Of a stretch of DNA of 64,000 nt, positions 53,784 through 63,233 are shown in pieces (the stretch's first letter is position 1; every line of letters starts with the position of its first letter). The DNA comes from JAAYFJ01 sp964344295 (lineage in GTDB: Bacteria; Bacillota; Clostridia; Tissierellales; Peptoniphilaceae): contig CAYFMR010000003.1 in the NCBI GenBank assembly GCA_964344295.1, positions 77,201-141,200 of the forward strand, read 5' to 3'. The notes under the pieces were generated by a model. It saw only the letters and a list, made by a program, of their open reading frames with translations, ran no database searches and was not told the DNA's origin. Position numbers and translations under genes: made by a program.

Positions 53784-54871
53784 AAGTGATTGTAACCGGA
53801 GGGGGAACTGGAGGCCACGTGTATCCCGCCATTGCCATCGCTAAGGAGCTTTTGTTGAGAGATCCGGACACTGAGGTGCTTTATGTCGGCACCAAGACGG
53901 GTATTGAGGCTACTATAGCGAAAGAGGAGGGATTTGATTTTGCTTCCGTACATGTAAAGGGAATGCCTCGTCGATTAAATAAAGCGTCATGGATCGCTTT
54001 TAAAGAATTGATGAAGGGGCTTAAAGATGCGAAAAGCATTATACGGGAGTTTCAACCTGACCTCATCGTCGGTACAGGAGGCTATGTTAGCGCTCCGATG
54101 GTGTACAAAGGGGCGAAAATGGGTGTGAAAACGGTGATTCAAGAGCAAAATGCCTTTCCGGGAATCACCAACAAAACCCTTTCTAAGCATGTAGACTTGG
54201 CCATTGTCGCCTTCCCAGAGGCTGTCGGCCGCCTCAAATGCCAAGACAAAGTAAAAGTGATTGGCAATCCTGTACGGCGTACAGAAGATTGGCCGACAGG
54301 TGTGGATGCGAAGCGGGCGCTAGGGTTTTCATCAGACCGGAAACTCATCGTCGCCGTTGGTGGTAGTGGCGGACAAAAAAGCATTAACGAAGCTGTAAAA
54401 GCTAACTTGGAAAAGTGGAAAGCACGAGGTTGGCAAGTACTATTAATTTCAGGTAAACGCTTCTATGAGAACCTGAAAGAAGAGTTGAAGGCTCAAGAAG
54501 ATGCCAATTTTCAACTGTCAGCTTTTTCCCATCGTATGCCGGAAGTATTGTCAGCTGCAGATGTGGTAATCACCAGCTCTTCTGCAATGACGTTGGCTGA
54601 AATCAGCGCCATAGGTAAACCAGCTATCCTGATTCCCAAAGCTTATACGGCAGAAGACCATCAACTGTTTAACGCTAAATCTTTTGCGGAGAGAAAGGCT
54701 GCATACCTTATCGAAGAGAAGGATTTGACGGCGGAAATCTTAGATGAGAAGATGACCGATCTACTGAACGAGCCCGGACAATATGAAGCCATGCGAGAGC
54801 AAATGGAAAGCATGGGTAACCCTAAGGCGACGGAAGAAATTGTAGATGTAATAGAAACGTTGTGGGAGTAA
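53780..54871 (+). CDS. murG: UDP-GlcNAc: lipid I GlcNAc transferase
   Basis: Peripheral membrane glycosyltransferase of 363 residues that makes lipid II. Glycine-rich loop VTGGGTGGHVYPAIAIA (residues 4-20), GTGGYVSAPMVYKG, QEQNAFPGITNK, and donor-site SSAMTLAEISAIGKPAILIP. GTG start overlapping the ftsW stop as GTGA. Confidence 0.96.
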   Translation: MKVIVTGGGTGGHVYPAIAIAKELLLRDPDTEVLYVGTKTGIEATIAKEEGFDFASVHVKGMPRRLNKASWIAFKELMKGLKDAKSIIREFQPDLIVGTGGYVSAPMVYKGAKMGVKTVIQEQNAFPGITNKTLSKHVDLAIVAFPEAVGRLKCQDKVKVIGNPVRRTEDWPTGVDAKRALGFSSDRKLIVAVGGSGGQKSINEAVKANLEKWKARGWQVLLISGKRFYENLKEELKAQEDANFQLSAFSHRMPEVLSAADVVITSSSAMTLAEISAIGKPAILIPKAYTAEDHQLFNAKSFAERKAAYLIEEKDLTAEILDEKMTDLLNEPGQYEAMREQMESMGNPKATEEIVDVIETLWE

Positions 54872-54875
54872 GATC

Positions 54876-55625
54876 ATGAGTGGAAGTCAACGTCAAAACA
54901 AGAGTCGAAAAAAGAAAAATCATTTTCCACGATTTATGGTCGGCCTCGTCTTTTTCGTTTTAGTCATTTTGTTTTTTTTCAAACACCCCATGTTCAATGT
55001 CAGCAAAATTCAGGTCACGGGTAATGAAAAATTACAGACGAGTGAGGTCATTGAAACCTCAAAGATAGGAAATGGGAGCAATATCTTCTCTTTGAGTAAA
55101 AAGACAGTTGCTGATCGCCTATATCACTTGCCTTATGTGAAAGACGTGAAAATCAAAAAAGATTTTCCAGATAAAGTGGTAATCGAGGTGACAGAGCGAG
55201 TGTGCACGGCAGCATACCGCATCGAAAACGATTATTATGCCATCGACAATGATGGAGTGCTGCTATATGTGAGCCCAGAACCAATACCGGACATTACCAT
55301 TATTGGCGGTGCAGAATTAAATGATCCTCAACTGGGAGATCGTACATTTGACAAAATTAAATCGGCGGGTGCCAGAGAGCTGATCGTGCAGCTGGTGGCC
55401 GAAGACATCCTCAAAGACATCTACGTGGTCGGTCTCTTTGATGAAGAACATGTGGAGTTAGAAATGTACTCCGGCACGATGATTGAGTTTGGCAACCTGA
55501 AAGAAGTAAAGTATAAAACATCTTTCTTAAAGGAAATCTTACAGGATGTGGCAACCAAAGGACTGCAGGTGAAGACAATTCTGATGGACCAAGGCTCGAA
55601 GCCCGTGATTGTAGTGGATAATTAA
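54876..55625 (+). CDS. ftsQ: cell division protein FtsQ/DivIB
   Basis: Bitopic protein of 249 residues. A basic cytoplasmic tail (about 1-22), one helix (about 23-41), then a POTRA domain (about 45-115: KIQVTGNEKLQTSEVIE, PYVKDVKIKKDFPDKV) and a beta domain. It recruits the FtsL/FtsB part of the divisome. It is the last gene before a 280-base gap that carries a separate promoter for ftsZ. Confidence 0.92.
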   Translation: MSGSQRQNKSRKKKNHFPRFMVGLVFFVLVILFFFKHPMFNVSKIQVTGNEKLQTSEVIETSKIGNGSNIFSLSKKTVADRLYHLPYVKDVKIKKDFPDKVVIEVTERVCTAAYRIENDYYAIDNDGVLLYVSPEPIPDITIIGGAELNDPQLGDRTFDKIKSAGARELIVQLVAEDILKDIYVVGLFDEEHVELEMYSGTMIEFGNLKEVKYKTSFLKEILQDVATKGLQVKTILMDQGSKPVIVVDN

Positions 55626-55713
55626 ACGAGTGATAAGAATGGTATCAAATAATAGACAATGCTAAGAAAATGAGATCAATGAGGGATTGTAACGTTTTTT
55701 CTATGAATAAAGC

Positions 55714-55742
55714 TTGACTATTGTTAAATAAAAAGCTACAAT
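55714..55742 (+). promoter_or_regulatory. promoter of ftsZ
   Basis: TTGACT and TACAAT with a 17-base spacer, giving an untranslated leader of about 155 bases. Confidence 0.8.
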
Positions 55743-55767
55743 ACAAGTGATGAACACACTTAAATAA

Positions 55768-55784
55768 ACTATCAAGCTGATAGT
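55768..55784. repeat. 17-base palindrome in the ftsZ leader
   Basis: ACTATCA-AGC-TGATAGT, a perfect seven-base inverted repeat about 20 bases after the predicted start point. It could be an operator or a small leader hairpin. Confidence 0.55.
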
Positions 55785-55905
55785 AAATAACGCTTTTGGG
55801 AAAAACAAAATTAATATCAAAAAGATATAAAAGTTTTACACCATCATTTGATCATTTGCGCCATCATAGGAAGCAGATCTGAAGCGTTGACGAAGGAGGA
55901 AAGAA

Positions 55906-56973
55906 ATGTTCGATTTTGATATTGATGTAGACCAATTTGCAAAGATTAAGGTCATCGGTGTCGGTGGGGGCGGTAACAACGCTGTCAATCGCATGGTCGA
56001 TGCCGGTGTGAAAGGGATTGAGTTTATTGCCGTCAATACGGACAAGCAAGCCTTGGCTACGTCAAGAGCAGAAGAAAAACTGCAAGTTGGCGCAAAGGTG
56101 ACAAAGGGCTTGGGTGCTGGCGCAGATCCCTCTGTAGGCCAATTGGCTGCAGAAGAAAACATCGCCGAAATCAAGGAAGCTCTAACTGGTGCGGACATGG
56201 TATTTATCACCGCTGGCATGGGTGGTGGCACCGGTACTGGCGCAGCGCCGATTATAGCGAATGTTGCGAAAGAATTAGGAATCTTAACGGTCGGTGTCGT
56301 CACGAAACCTTTCCTGTTTGAAGGGTTGAAACGTAAAACTCGTGCTGAAGAAGGTATCACAGCATTGCAAAAAGAAGTGGATACGTTGGTGACTATCCCC
56401 AATGATAAATTGTTAGAAATTGCCGATCGTAAGACGACGATTGAAGATGCCTTTAAAATGGCGGATGATGTTCTGCGTCAAGGGATCCAAGGGATTTCCG
56501 ACTTGATTTCCGTACCGGCACTAATCAATTTAGACTTTGCAGACGTGAAGACCATTATGGAAGACAAAGGCATCGCTCATATGGGCATTGGCTTTGGCTC
56601 AGGCGATGAACGAGCTTTGGAGGCAGCACAAATGGCTATTTCCTCCCCGCTTCTGGAAACTTCCATTGAAGGGGCTCGTTCTGTGTTATTAAACATCACA
56701 GGTGGCACCTCCTTGGGTATCTTTGAAATCAACGAGGCAGCTGACTTGATTCGCCAAGCTGTGGATGAAGATGCCAATATCATTTTTGGTGCAGGTATTG
56801 ATGAAACCTTAGGTGATGAAGTTAAGGTCACAGTCATTGCTACCGAGTTTGGTTACGACGGTAAAACTCCCCGCATTCCTTCGAAGGTGGGAGAAGCCGA
56901 AACTGGTGCAACCAAAGATCGTTTTGCTCCCGATGGTGGATTAAACATTCCCGATTTTCTCAAGAGATTGTAA
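55906..56973 (+). CDS. ftsZ: cell division GTPase FtsZ
   Basis: Tubulin-like GTPase of 355 residues that forms the Z ring. GTP-binding GVGGGGNNAVNRM (about 18-30) and the tubulin signature GGGTGTGAAPIIA (about 106-118). The C-terminal peptide IPDFLKRL, the docking site for FtsA or SepF, is intact, with a short linker. AAGGAGGAAAG precedes the ATG. No ftsA precedes it. Confidence 0.97.
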   Translation: MFDFDIDVDQFAKIKVIGVGGGGNNAVNRMVDAGVKGIEFIAVNTDKQALATSRAEEKLQVGAKVTKGLGAGADPSVGQLAAEENIAEIKEALTGADMVFITAGMGGGTGTGAAPIIANVAKELGILTVGVVTKPFLFEGLKRKTRAEEGITALQKEVDTLVTIPNDKLLEIADRKTTIEDAFKMADDVLRQGIQGISDLISVPALINLDFADVKTIMEDKGIAHMGIGFGSGDERALEAAQMAISSPLLETSIEGARSVLLNITGGTSLGIFEINEAADLIRQAVDEDANIIFGAGIDETLGDEVKVTVIATEFGYDGKTPRIPSKVGEAETGATKDRFAPDGGLNIPDFLKRL

Positions 56974-56993
56974 GAAAAGCGATGGAAACTAAG

Positions 56994-57023
56994 AGAAGCA
57001 CTCTTACAAGTGCTTCTTTTTTT
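56994..57023 (+). terminator. terminator after ftsZ
   Basis: AGAAGCACT, loop, AGTGCTTCT, T-run; it closes the division cluster. Confidence 0.93.
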
Positions 57024-57052
57024 CTACAGAAAATAAAGAAAGGAGCTTTCCT

Positions 57053-57517
57053 ATGAAATGCCCTTATTGTGATGCATTGGATTCGAAAGTCATTGACTCC
57101 AGGCCAACTGACGACTATCGTTCTATCAGAAGAAGACGTGAATGCGTATCCTGCGGGAAACGGTTTACCACTTATGAAAAAATCGAAGAAATCCCTTTAA
57201 TGGTGATAAAAAAGGATGGCAATCGTCAAAGTTATGATCGAAACAAATTGCTCTATGGTATGATTCGTGCGGCTGAGAAACGACCGGTGAGTGTCAATGA
57301 CATCGAAAACGCTATCACTAACATTGAAAAAAACATAGCTAACCGTATGGAGAAGGAAATCCCCAGTGCCGAGATTGGAGAGCTGGTCATGAGCGAACTA
57401 AAGAAGCTGGATGAAGTGGCTTATGTGCGGTTTGCGTCAGTTTACCGGGAGTTTAAAGATATCAATACGTTCATGGAAGAATTAAAGACGCTAATCAATG
57501 ACGAGGAGAAGAAGTGA
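57053..57517 (+). CDS. nrdR: transcriptional repressor NrdR
   Basis: ATP/dATP-sensing repressor of ribonucleotide reductase genes; 154 residues. A zinc ribbon with CPYC (residues 3-6) and CVSCGKRF (about 31-38), then an ATP-cone domain (about 49-139: VIKKDGNRQSYDRNKLLYGM). AAGGAG precedes the ATG. No nrd genes are in the window. Confidence 0.96.
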   Translation: MKCPYCDALDSKVIDSRPTDDYRSIRRRRECVSCGKRFTTYEKIEEIPLMVIKKDGNRQSYDRNKLLYGMIRAAEKRPVSVNDIENAITNIEKNIANRMEKEIPSAEIGELVMSELKKLDEVAYVRFASVYREFKDINTFMEELKTLINDEEKK

Positions 57518-57518
57518 C

Positions 57519-58859
57519 ATGGATCTTTTCTCAATGAAAAGAGAACAAGAATTGCGCCAAAATGCACCTTTGGCTCAACGCATGCGCGCCAGAACCCTTG
57601 ACGAATTCGTGGGACAGGAGCACTTGATGCAGCCGGGAAAAATCTTGCCTCGCATGATCCAAGCGGATCGGCTGACGTCCATGATTCTTTATGGGCCACC
57701 GGGTACAGGAAAAACCACGCTGGCCCATATCATTGCGCAGACAACACGTAAGCGCTTTGTAGAGTTGTCGGCGGTGACGTCTGGCGTGAAGGATATTCGG
57801 GAAACGGTGAGTGCGGCTCAAGATGCCTTGGGGGTGTCTGGGCAGGGGACCGTGGTGTTTATTGACGAGATCCATCGTTTTAATAAAAGTCAGCAAGACG
57901 CCTTGTTGCCCCATGTGGAGAGAGGGGTTTTGACGCTAATCGGTGCCACGACGGAAAATCCCTATTTCGAGGTCAATAAGGCTTTGTTATCTCGTTGCCA
58001 GATTTTTCGGCTGGAACCGTTAAAACCTCAAGCCTTGGAACAATTAGTGAAAAATGCATTGACAGACCGTGAACGAGGTTTGGGGAATATGCGGATTCAA
58101 TTGACAGATGATGGGCTTCATTATCTGGTTGCCGTGGCGCAAAGCGATGGAAGAAACTTGCTCAATATTTTGGAGCTGGCGGCTTTGACAACGCTTCCGG
58201 CCTCGGATGGTACAATTACGATTACGGCAGAAACGATTAAAGAGAGTAGCCAAACGAGACGTGTACGTTACGATAAGGGCGGCGAACAGCATTATGATAT
58301 GATCAGCGCCATGATTAAAAGTATGCGTGGTTCTGATCCGAATGCAGCACTGCATTGGCTAGCTGCGATGTTGGAAGGTGGGGAAGACCCCAAGTTTATC
58401 GCAAGGCGCATCATCATTGCAGCATCAGAAGACGTAGGTAATGCCGATCCTATGGCATTGCCTTTGGCCATGGCAGCTTTCCAGGCTTTGGACACGGTAG
58501 GGATGCCAGAGGGTCGGATTCCCTTGGCGCAGGCAGTGGTCTACTTGGCTTTGGCGCCGAAGAGCAATGCCAGTTATATGGCCATCAATAAGGCTATGGA
58601 AGCAGTAAGAAACCAGGGAACTGGTCTGGTGCCGGAACACCTGAAAAACGTCAAAGTGGAAACCCAGGATGAGACCATGGATCATGGAGCTTATCGCTAT
58701 CCTCATGATTACCAGGGGCACTACGTCCCCCAAACTTATTTGCCCGAGGATCGTCTAGACGCGAACTATTACACACCGGGCTCTCTGGGAAGAGAGGGAG
58801 AGCTGGTCAAACGATGGAAAAGACGTTTGGCTGGCGATGAAAAAGCGGATTTTGATTGA
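57519..58859 (+). CDS. rarA: replication-associated recombination protein A (MgsA) AAA+ ATPase
   Basis: AAA+ protein of 446 residues linked to stalled replication forks. LAQRMRARTLDEFVGQEHL, Walker A YGPPGTGKTTLAH (about 54-66), Walker B VVFIDEIHRFNK, and the C-terminal tetramerisation region with YRYPHDYQGHYVPQTYLP. Start at 57519 follows GAGGAG by seven bases. The asnS promoter overlaps its stop codon. Confidence 0.95.
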   Translation: MDLFSMKREQELRQNAPLAQRMRARTLDEFVGQEHLMQPGKILPRMIQADRLTSMILYGPPGTGKTTLAHIIAQTTRKRFVELSAVTSGVKDIRETVSAAQDALGVSGQGTVVFIDEIHRFNKSQQDALLPHVERGVLTLIGATTENPYFEVNKALLSRCQIFRLEPLKPQALEQLVKNALTDRERGLGNMRIQLTDDGLHYLVAVAQSDGRNLLNILELAALTTLPASDGTITITAETIKESSQTRRVRYDKGGEQHYDMISAMIKSMRGSDPNAALHWLAAMLEGGEDPKFIARRIIIAASEDVGNADPMALPLAMAAFQALDTVGMPEGRIPLAQAVVYLALAPKSNASYMAINKAMEAVRNQGTGLVPEHLKNVKVETQDETMDHGAYRYPHDYQGHYVPQTYLPEDRLDANYYTPGSLGREGELVKRWKRRLAGDEKADFD

Positions 58860-58884
58860 CAGGGTCAACTGGCTTTGGTATAAA
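58856..58884 (+). promoter_or_regulatory. promoter of asnS
   Basis: TTGACA and TATAAA with a 17-base spacer. The -35 contains the rarA stop codon. Confidence 0.85.
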
Positions 58885-58885
58885 T

Positions 58886-59108
58886 AAGAGAAGTATTTGA
58901 CGCAGAAGAGAACCCTTTATGACAAAAGCCATTGCAGGGAGCTGTTGATAGTGAGACGACAGCATGGTGGTGATGAAGGCAACATCTTGGAGTTTTCGGA
59001 CTAAAACCGAACGGCGCAACCGTTATCAGCATCAAGTGGCATGATATGCAACTTAGGTGGTACCGCGAAGAAGCACCCTTTCGTCCTAGGAGGAGAGGGT
59101 GCTATTTG
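58886..59108 (+). promoter_or_regulatory. T-box leader (Asn) of asnS
   Basis: Senses uncharged tRNA-Asn and prevents premature termination. Stem I has the AGAAGTA element at its base. The specifier AAC (58981-58983) is followed by five bases and GGAG. The T-box core AGGTGGTACCGCG is at 59055-59067. The terminator pairs AGCACCCT with AGGGTGCT (about 59071-59103), followed by a short, weak T stretch. Confidence 0.93.
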
Positions 59109-59126
59109 ATTTCTAAGGAGGATATG

Positions 59127-60512
59127 ATGACAACTGTAAAAGATTTATTTCGTATGGCTCCCGAGTATGTGGGCAAAGAAGTGACCATATCGGGCTGGAT
59201 TCGTACCAGCCGTACGTCTAAAAACTTCGGTTTTATTGAATTAAATGACGGAACATTTTTTAAAAACTTGCAAATCGTATTTGATGAACAACTGGAAAAT
59301 TTTGAAGAAATTGCCAAACTTTATATTGCCAGTGCCATTGTTGTGACAGGTGAAGTAGTGGAGTCGCCCGGAGCCAAACAGCCCATTGAGTTAAAAGCAA
59401 CTAAAGTGGAAGTAGAGGGCCTGTCTGAGGCGGACTACCCTTTACAAAAGAAACGTCATACCGTGGAGTATTTGCGCTCCATTGCCCATTTGCGCCCCCG
59501 CACTAATCTGTTTAGTGCCGTATTTCGCGTCAGATCTGTCGTTGCTTATGCGATTCATGAATTTTTTCAAGAGCGTGACTTCGTGTACTGTCATTCTCCT
59601 ATTATTACCGGATCAGATGCTGAGGGGGCTGGAGAAATGTTCCAGGTGACCACATTGGATCTCATGGACATTCCTATGACAAAAGAGGGCAAAGTGGATT
59701 ACAATGAAGACTTTTTCCACCATAAAACGGGACTGACAGTGTCTGGCCAATTAGAGGGTGAAATCTTTGCTCAAGCATTCCGCAATATTTATACGTTTGG
59801 TCCCACTTTCCGTGCCGAAAATTCTAACACGGCTCGCCATGCCGCTGAGTTCTGGATGATCGAACCGGAAATTGCATTTGCCGACTTAAACGACTTGATG
59901 CAATTGGCAGAAGACATGATGCGCTATATCGTCCGCGCTGTCTTAGAGCGTTGCCCGGAAGAATTAGAATTCTTCAATTCTTTTGTGGACAAAGGTTTGC
60001 TAGATCGACTCCACGCCATTGTTGACAGTGAGTTTGCACATATGACCTATACAGAGGCCATTGATGTGCTTTTAAAATCCGGTGAATCTTTCCAATATCC
60101 AGTAAGTTGGGGCATTGATTTACAGACAGAACATGAGCGTTATCTCTGTGAAAAAATCGTGAAAGGCCCCGTATTTGTCACTGACTATCCCAAAGAAATC
60201 AAGGCCTTTTACATGCGTTTAAATGAAGATGGTAAAACCGTAGCCGCCATGGACCTGCTGGTTCCAGGAGTGGGTGAGATCATTGGGGGTAGCCAACGGG
60301 AAGAGCGTGAGGACGTGCTTTTGAAAAAAATGAAAGCGGCAGGATTGGATCCGCAAGAGTACTGGTGGTATCTGGAACTGCGCCGTTATGGCACGACTCG
60401 CCATGCTGGCTACGGTCTTGGCTTTGAACGCGCCATTATGTATCTTACAGGAGTTTCCAACATCCGCGACGTCATTCCGTTCCCACGCACGGTTGGTAAG
60501 GCTGAATTTTAA
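59127..60512 (+). CDS. asnS: asparaginyl-tRNA synthetase
   Basis: Class IIb synthetase of 461 residues. The N-terminal OB fold (VTISGWIRTSRTSKNFGFIE) precedes the catalytic core with FRAENSNTARHAAEFWMIEP and the C-terminal motif 3 GYGLGFERAIMYLTG. NTARHAAEFWMIEPE supports Asn rather than Asp specificity, and so does the AAC specifier in its leader. ATG 59127, five bases after AAGGAGG, is preferred over the ATG one codon upstream. Confidence 0.97.
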   Translation: MTTVKDLFRMAPEYVGKEVTISGWIRTSRTSKNFGFIELNDGTFFKNLQIVFDEQLENFEEIAKLYIASAIVVTGEVVESPGAKQPIELKATKVEVEGLSEADYPLQKKRHTVEYLRSIAHLRPRTNLFSAVFRVRSVVAYAIHEFFQERDFVYCHSPIITGSDAEGAGEMFQVTTLDLMDIPMTKEGKVDYNEDFFHHKTGLTVSGQLEGEIFAQAFRNIYTFGPTFRAENSNTARHAAEFWMIEPEIAFADLNDLMQLAEDMMRYIVRAVLERCPEELEFFNSFVDKGLLDRLHAIVDSEFAHMTYTEAIDVLLKSGESFQYPVSWGIDLQTEHERYLCEKIVKGPVFVTDYPKEIKAFYMRLNEDGKTVAAMDLLVPGVGEIIGGSQREEREDVLLKKMKAAGLDPQEYWWYLELRRYGTTRHAGYGLGFERAIMYLTGVSNIRDVIPFPRTVGKAEF

Positions 60513-60513
60513 C

Positions 60514-60542
60514 TTGCAGAAAAGGAATCCTTGTGGTAGACT
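60514..60542 (+). promoter_or_regulatory. promoter of leuS
   Basis: TTGCAG and TAGACT with a 17-base spacer, starting directly after the asnS stop. Confidence 0.72.
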
Positions 60543-60548
60543 GAGCCT

Positions 60549-60749
60549 ACATAAAAGCGATGAACAGGAGTACGCAAGACATAGGCTATAGAGAGGCGTC
60601 GGTTGGTGAAAGACGTTGCTGAAACCTTGCATCTCGCCTGGGAGCCATAGGCTGACGAGCCGTAAAACGTATGAGTGGACTTTCAGTCAACAAGAGTGGT
60701 ACCGCGAACTAACCCTTCGTCTCTTAGGAGATGAAGGGTTTATTTTTTA
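60549..60749 (+). promoter_or_regulatory. T-box leader (Leu) of leuS
   Basis: AGGAGTACG at the stem I base and AGAGAG on its 5' side. The specifier CTC (60633-60635) is followed by five bases and GGAG. The T-box core AAGAGTGGTACCGCG is at 60692-60706. The terminator pairs AACCCTTC with GAAGGGTT, ending in ATTTTTT. Confidence 0.93.
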
Positions 60750-60760
60750 AGGAGGCAGTG

Positions 60761-63172
60761 ATGCAAGAGTACAAACCGGAAATCATTGAGAAAAAATGGC
60801 AGCAATACTGGGAGGATAACAATACATTCCAAGCCGCCCAAGACTTTACGAAAAAAAAGTTTTACCCACTGGTGGAATTCCCCTATCCTTCTGGTGAAGG
60901 ATTACATGTGGGACACCCGCGTCCTTATACGGCATTGGACATTGTGGCACGGAAACGCCGCTTGGAGGGGTATAACGTCCTTTATGCCATGGGTTGGGAT
61001 GCTTTTGGCTTACCTACAGAAAACTATGCCATCAAGCACCATATCCATCCAAGTATCGTAACGAAAAAAAACGTCAAACACTTTAAAGAACAACTTCAAT
61101 CCATCGGTTTTTCCTTTGATTGGAATCGCGAAATTAACACCACAGATCCGCATTACTACAAATGGACCCAATGGATCTTTTTACAACTGTTCAAAAAGGG
61201 TTTAGCCTATAAAGAAGAGATTCCTATTAACTGGTGCAATTCCTGTAAAATCGGGCTGGCCAACGAGGAGGTCGTAGGTGGCCATTGTGAACGTTGCGGC
61301 GGCGAAGTCGTACGACGCGTAAAAAACCAATGGATGCTAAAAATCACAGACTATGCCCAGCGCCTGATCGACGACCTGGATCAAGTGGACTTCATTGAGC
61401 GTGTCAAGTTGCAACAAAAAAACTGGATTGGCCGTTCGGAAGGGGCGGAGGTCCTCTTTGCTATTAAAGACACTAACAAGACCCTGAAAATCTTCACCAC
61501 CAGACCGGACACATTGTTTGGGTCCACCTATATGGTCATCAGCCCGGAACATCCTCTTTTAGAGGAAGAACAAGACCGCATTCAAAACATGGATGAAGTG
61601 CGTGCTTACCAAAGCGAAGTGGCCAAAAAATCTGACTTTGAAAGAACGGAATTGGTCAAGGAAAAAACAGGTGTAAGACTCCAAGGGCTTGTGGCCATTA
61701 ACCCAGCTACATCAAAAGAAATACCCGTTTGGATTTCCGACTATGTACTCATGAGCTATGGCACAGGTGCTATTATGGCAGTGCCTGGCCATGACCAAAG
61801 GGACTGGGAATTTGCCAAAAAATTCCATATGCCTATTGTTGAAGTCATTCAGGGAGGAGATCTTGAAAAAGAGGCCTACACCGATACGGAAACGGGAACA
61901 CTGGTGAACTCTGGCTTCTTAAACGGCAAAACTCCGGAAGAAGCCATTCAGATGATGATCGAGTGGCTGGAAGAAAAAGGCTTGGGAACGCGTAAAGTGA
62001 ACTACAAACTGCGGGATTGGGTCTTTTCTCGTCAACGCTATTGGGGTGAACCCATTCCCTTGATTTACTGCGAAGAACACGGATGGGTGCCGGTACCGGA
62101 AGAAGAGCTGCCATTGCTACTGCCGGAAGTGGACTCCTACGAACCGTCGGATTCTGGAGAATCACCTTTGTCTCTAATCACCGACTGGGTCCACACCACC
62201 TGTCCTGTCTGCGGGAAACCGGCTGTACGAGAAACGGATACCATGCCCCAATGGGCGGGATCTAGCTGGTATTATCTACGTTACGTAGATCCTCATAACG
62301 ACCAGGCGCTGGCTTCAAGAGAGGCCTTGGATTATTGGTTACCGGTAGACTGGTATAACGGAGGCATGGAGCATACGACTTTACACTTGCTGTACTCTCG
62401 ATTCTGGCACAAAGTACTTTACGATTTGGGAATCGTACCCACGTCGGAACCCTATGCGAAACGCACTAGCCATGGCATGATCTTGGGCGACAACAATGAA
62501 AAAATGAGCAAATCTCGAGGAAACGTGGTCAACCCGGACGATATCGTAGCGGAATTTGGTGCAGATACCCTGCGCACCTATGAAATGTTTATCGGTGACT
62601 TTGAAAAATCAGCCCCTTGGTCAGAACAAGGTGTAAAAGGTTGCCGACGCTTCCTAGATCGCGTATGGGGATTACAAGCGTTTGTAGTCGAGGGGGACGG
62701 CTACAGTAAGGATCAGGAAATTAGCTTTCATCAGGCGATCAAAAAGGTGAGCTATGACTATGAAAACTTGAAGTTCAATACGGCTATTGCCACTCTGATG
62801 AGCCTGATTAATGATCTATATCACGTTAAGCAAGTGACAAAAGGGGAACTGCGCACCTTCCTACTCTTATTAAATCCGGTGGCACCCCATATAACGGAAG
62901 AAATTTGGGTAGCCCAAAAATTAGGAGGTGTACTTAACGAGCAGACCTGGCCGACCTATGAAGAGGCGAAAACGATAGAAGACACGATGGAGCTGCCCAT
63001 CCAAGTCAACGGCAAATTACGTCACAAAATCATGATTCCCAGAGATTTGGAAAAAGAAGCCATTGACGAACGGGTCATGGCTGAAGAGGAAGTGCAAGAG
63101 GCCATTGCTGGAAAAGATATCAAAAAAATCATCTATGTGCCTGGAAGAATCTACAATATTGTAGCTAAGTAA
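60761..63172 (+). CDS. leuS: leucyl-tRNA synthetase
   Basis: Class I synthetase of 803 residues. The HIGH-type motif is in SGEGLHVGHPRPY (about residues 41-53), the zinc-like pairs are in CNSCKIG and CERCGGE, and an editing domain spans about 220-400 with GTGAIMAVPGHDQRDWEF. KMSKSRGN is near residue 580 and an anticodon-binding domain closes the protein. AAGGAGGCAG precedes the ATG at 60761. It has its own promoter, T-box and terminator. Confidence 0.97.
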   Translation: MQEYKPEIIEKKWQQYWEDNNTFQAAQDFTKKKFYPLVEFPYPSGEGLHVGHPRPYTALDIVARKRRLEGYNVLYAMGWDAFGLPTENYAIKHHIHPSIVTKKNVKHFKEQLQSIGFSFDWNREINTTDPHYYKWTQWIFLQLFKKGLAYKEEIPINWCNSCKIGLANEEVVGGHCERCGGEVVRRVKNQWMLKITDYAQRLIDDLDQVDFIERVKLQQKNWIGRSEGAEVLFAIKDTNKTLKIFTTRPDTLFGSTYMVISPEHPLLEEEQDRIQNMDEVRAYQSEVAKKSDFERTELVKEKTGVRLQGLVAINPATSKEIPVWISDYVLMSYGTGAIMAVPGHDQRDWEFAKKFHMPIVEVIQGGDLEKEAYTDTETGTLVNSGFLNGKTPEEAIQMMIEWLEEKGLGTRKVNYKLRDWVFSRQRYWGEPIPLIYCEEHGWVPVPEEELPLLLPEVDSYEPSDSGESPLSLITDWVHTTCPVCGKPAVRETDTMPQWAGSSWYYLRYVDPHNDQALASREALDYWLPVDWYNGGMEHTTLHLLYSRFWHKVLYDLGIVPTSEPYAKRTSHGMILGDNNEKMSKSRGNVVNPDDIVAEFGADTLRTYEMFIGDFEKSAPWSEQGVKGCRRFLDRVWGLQAFVVEGDGYSKDQEISFHQAIKKVSYDYENLKFNTAIATLMSLINDLYHVKQVTKGELRTFLLLLNPVAPHITEEIWVAQKLGGVLNEQTWPTYEEAKTIEDTMELPIQVNGKLRHKIMIPRDLEKEAIDERVMAEEEVQEAIAGKDIKKIIYVPGRIYNIVAK

Positions 63173-63197
63173 CAATAGTCATCGCATCAAGAGAAAG

Positions 63198-63233
63198 AAG
63201 TCCACAAACGAGTGAGGTTTGTGGGCTTTTTTT
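63198..63233 (+). terminator. terminator after leuS
   Basis: AAGTCCACAAAC, loop, GTTTGTGGGCTT, T-run; one G-T pair in the stem. Confidence 0.92.

Noticed and set aside
55688..55704. WalR box before ftsZ
   Set aside because: TGTAAC occurs at 55688, but the second half-site five bases later is TTCTAT, which does not match TGTWAH.
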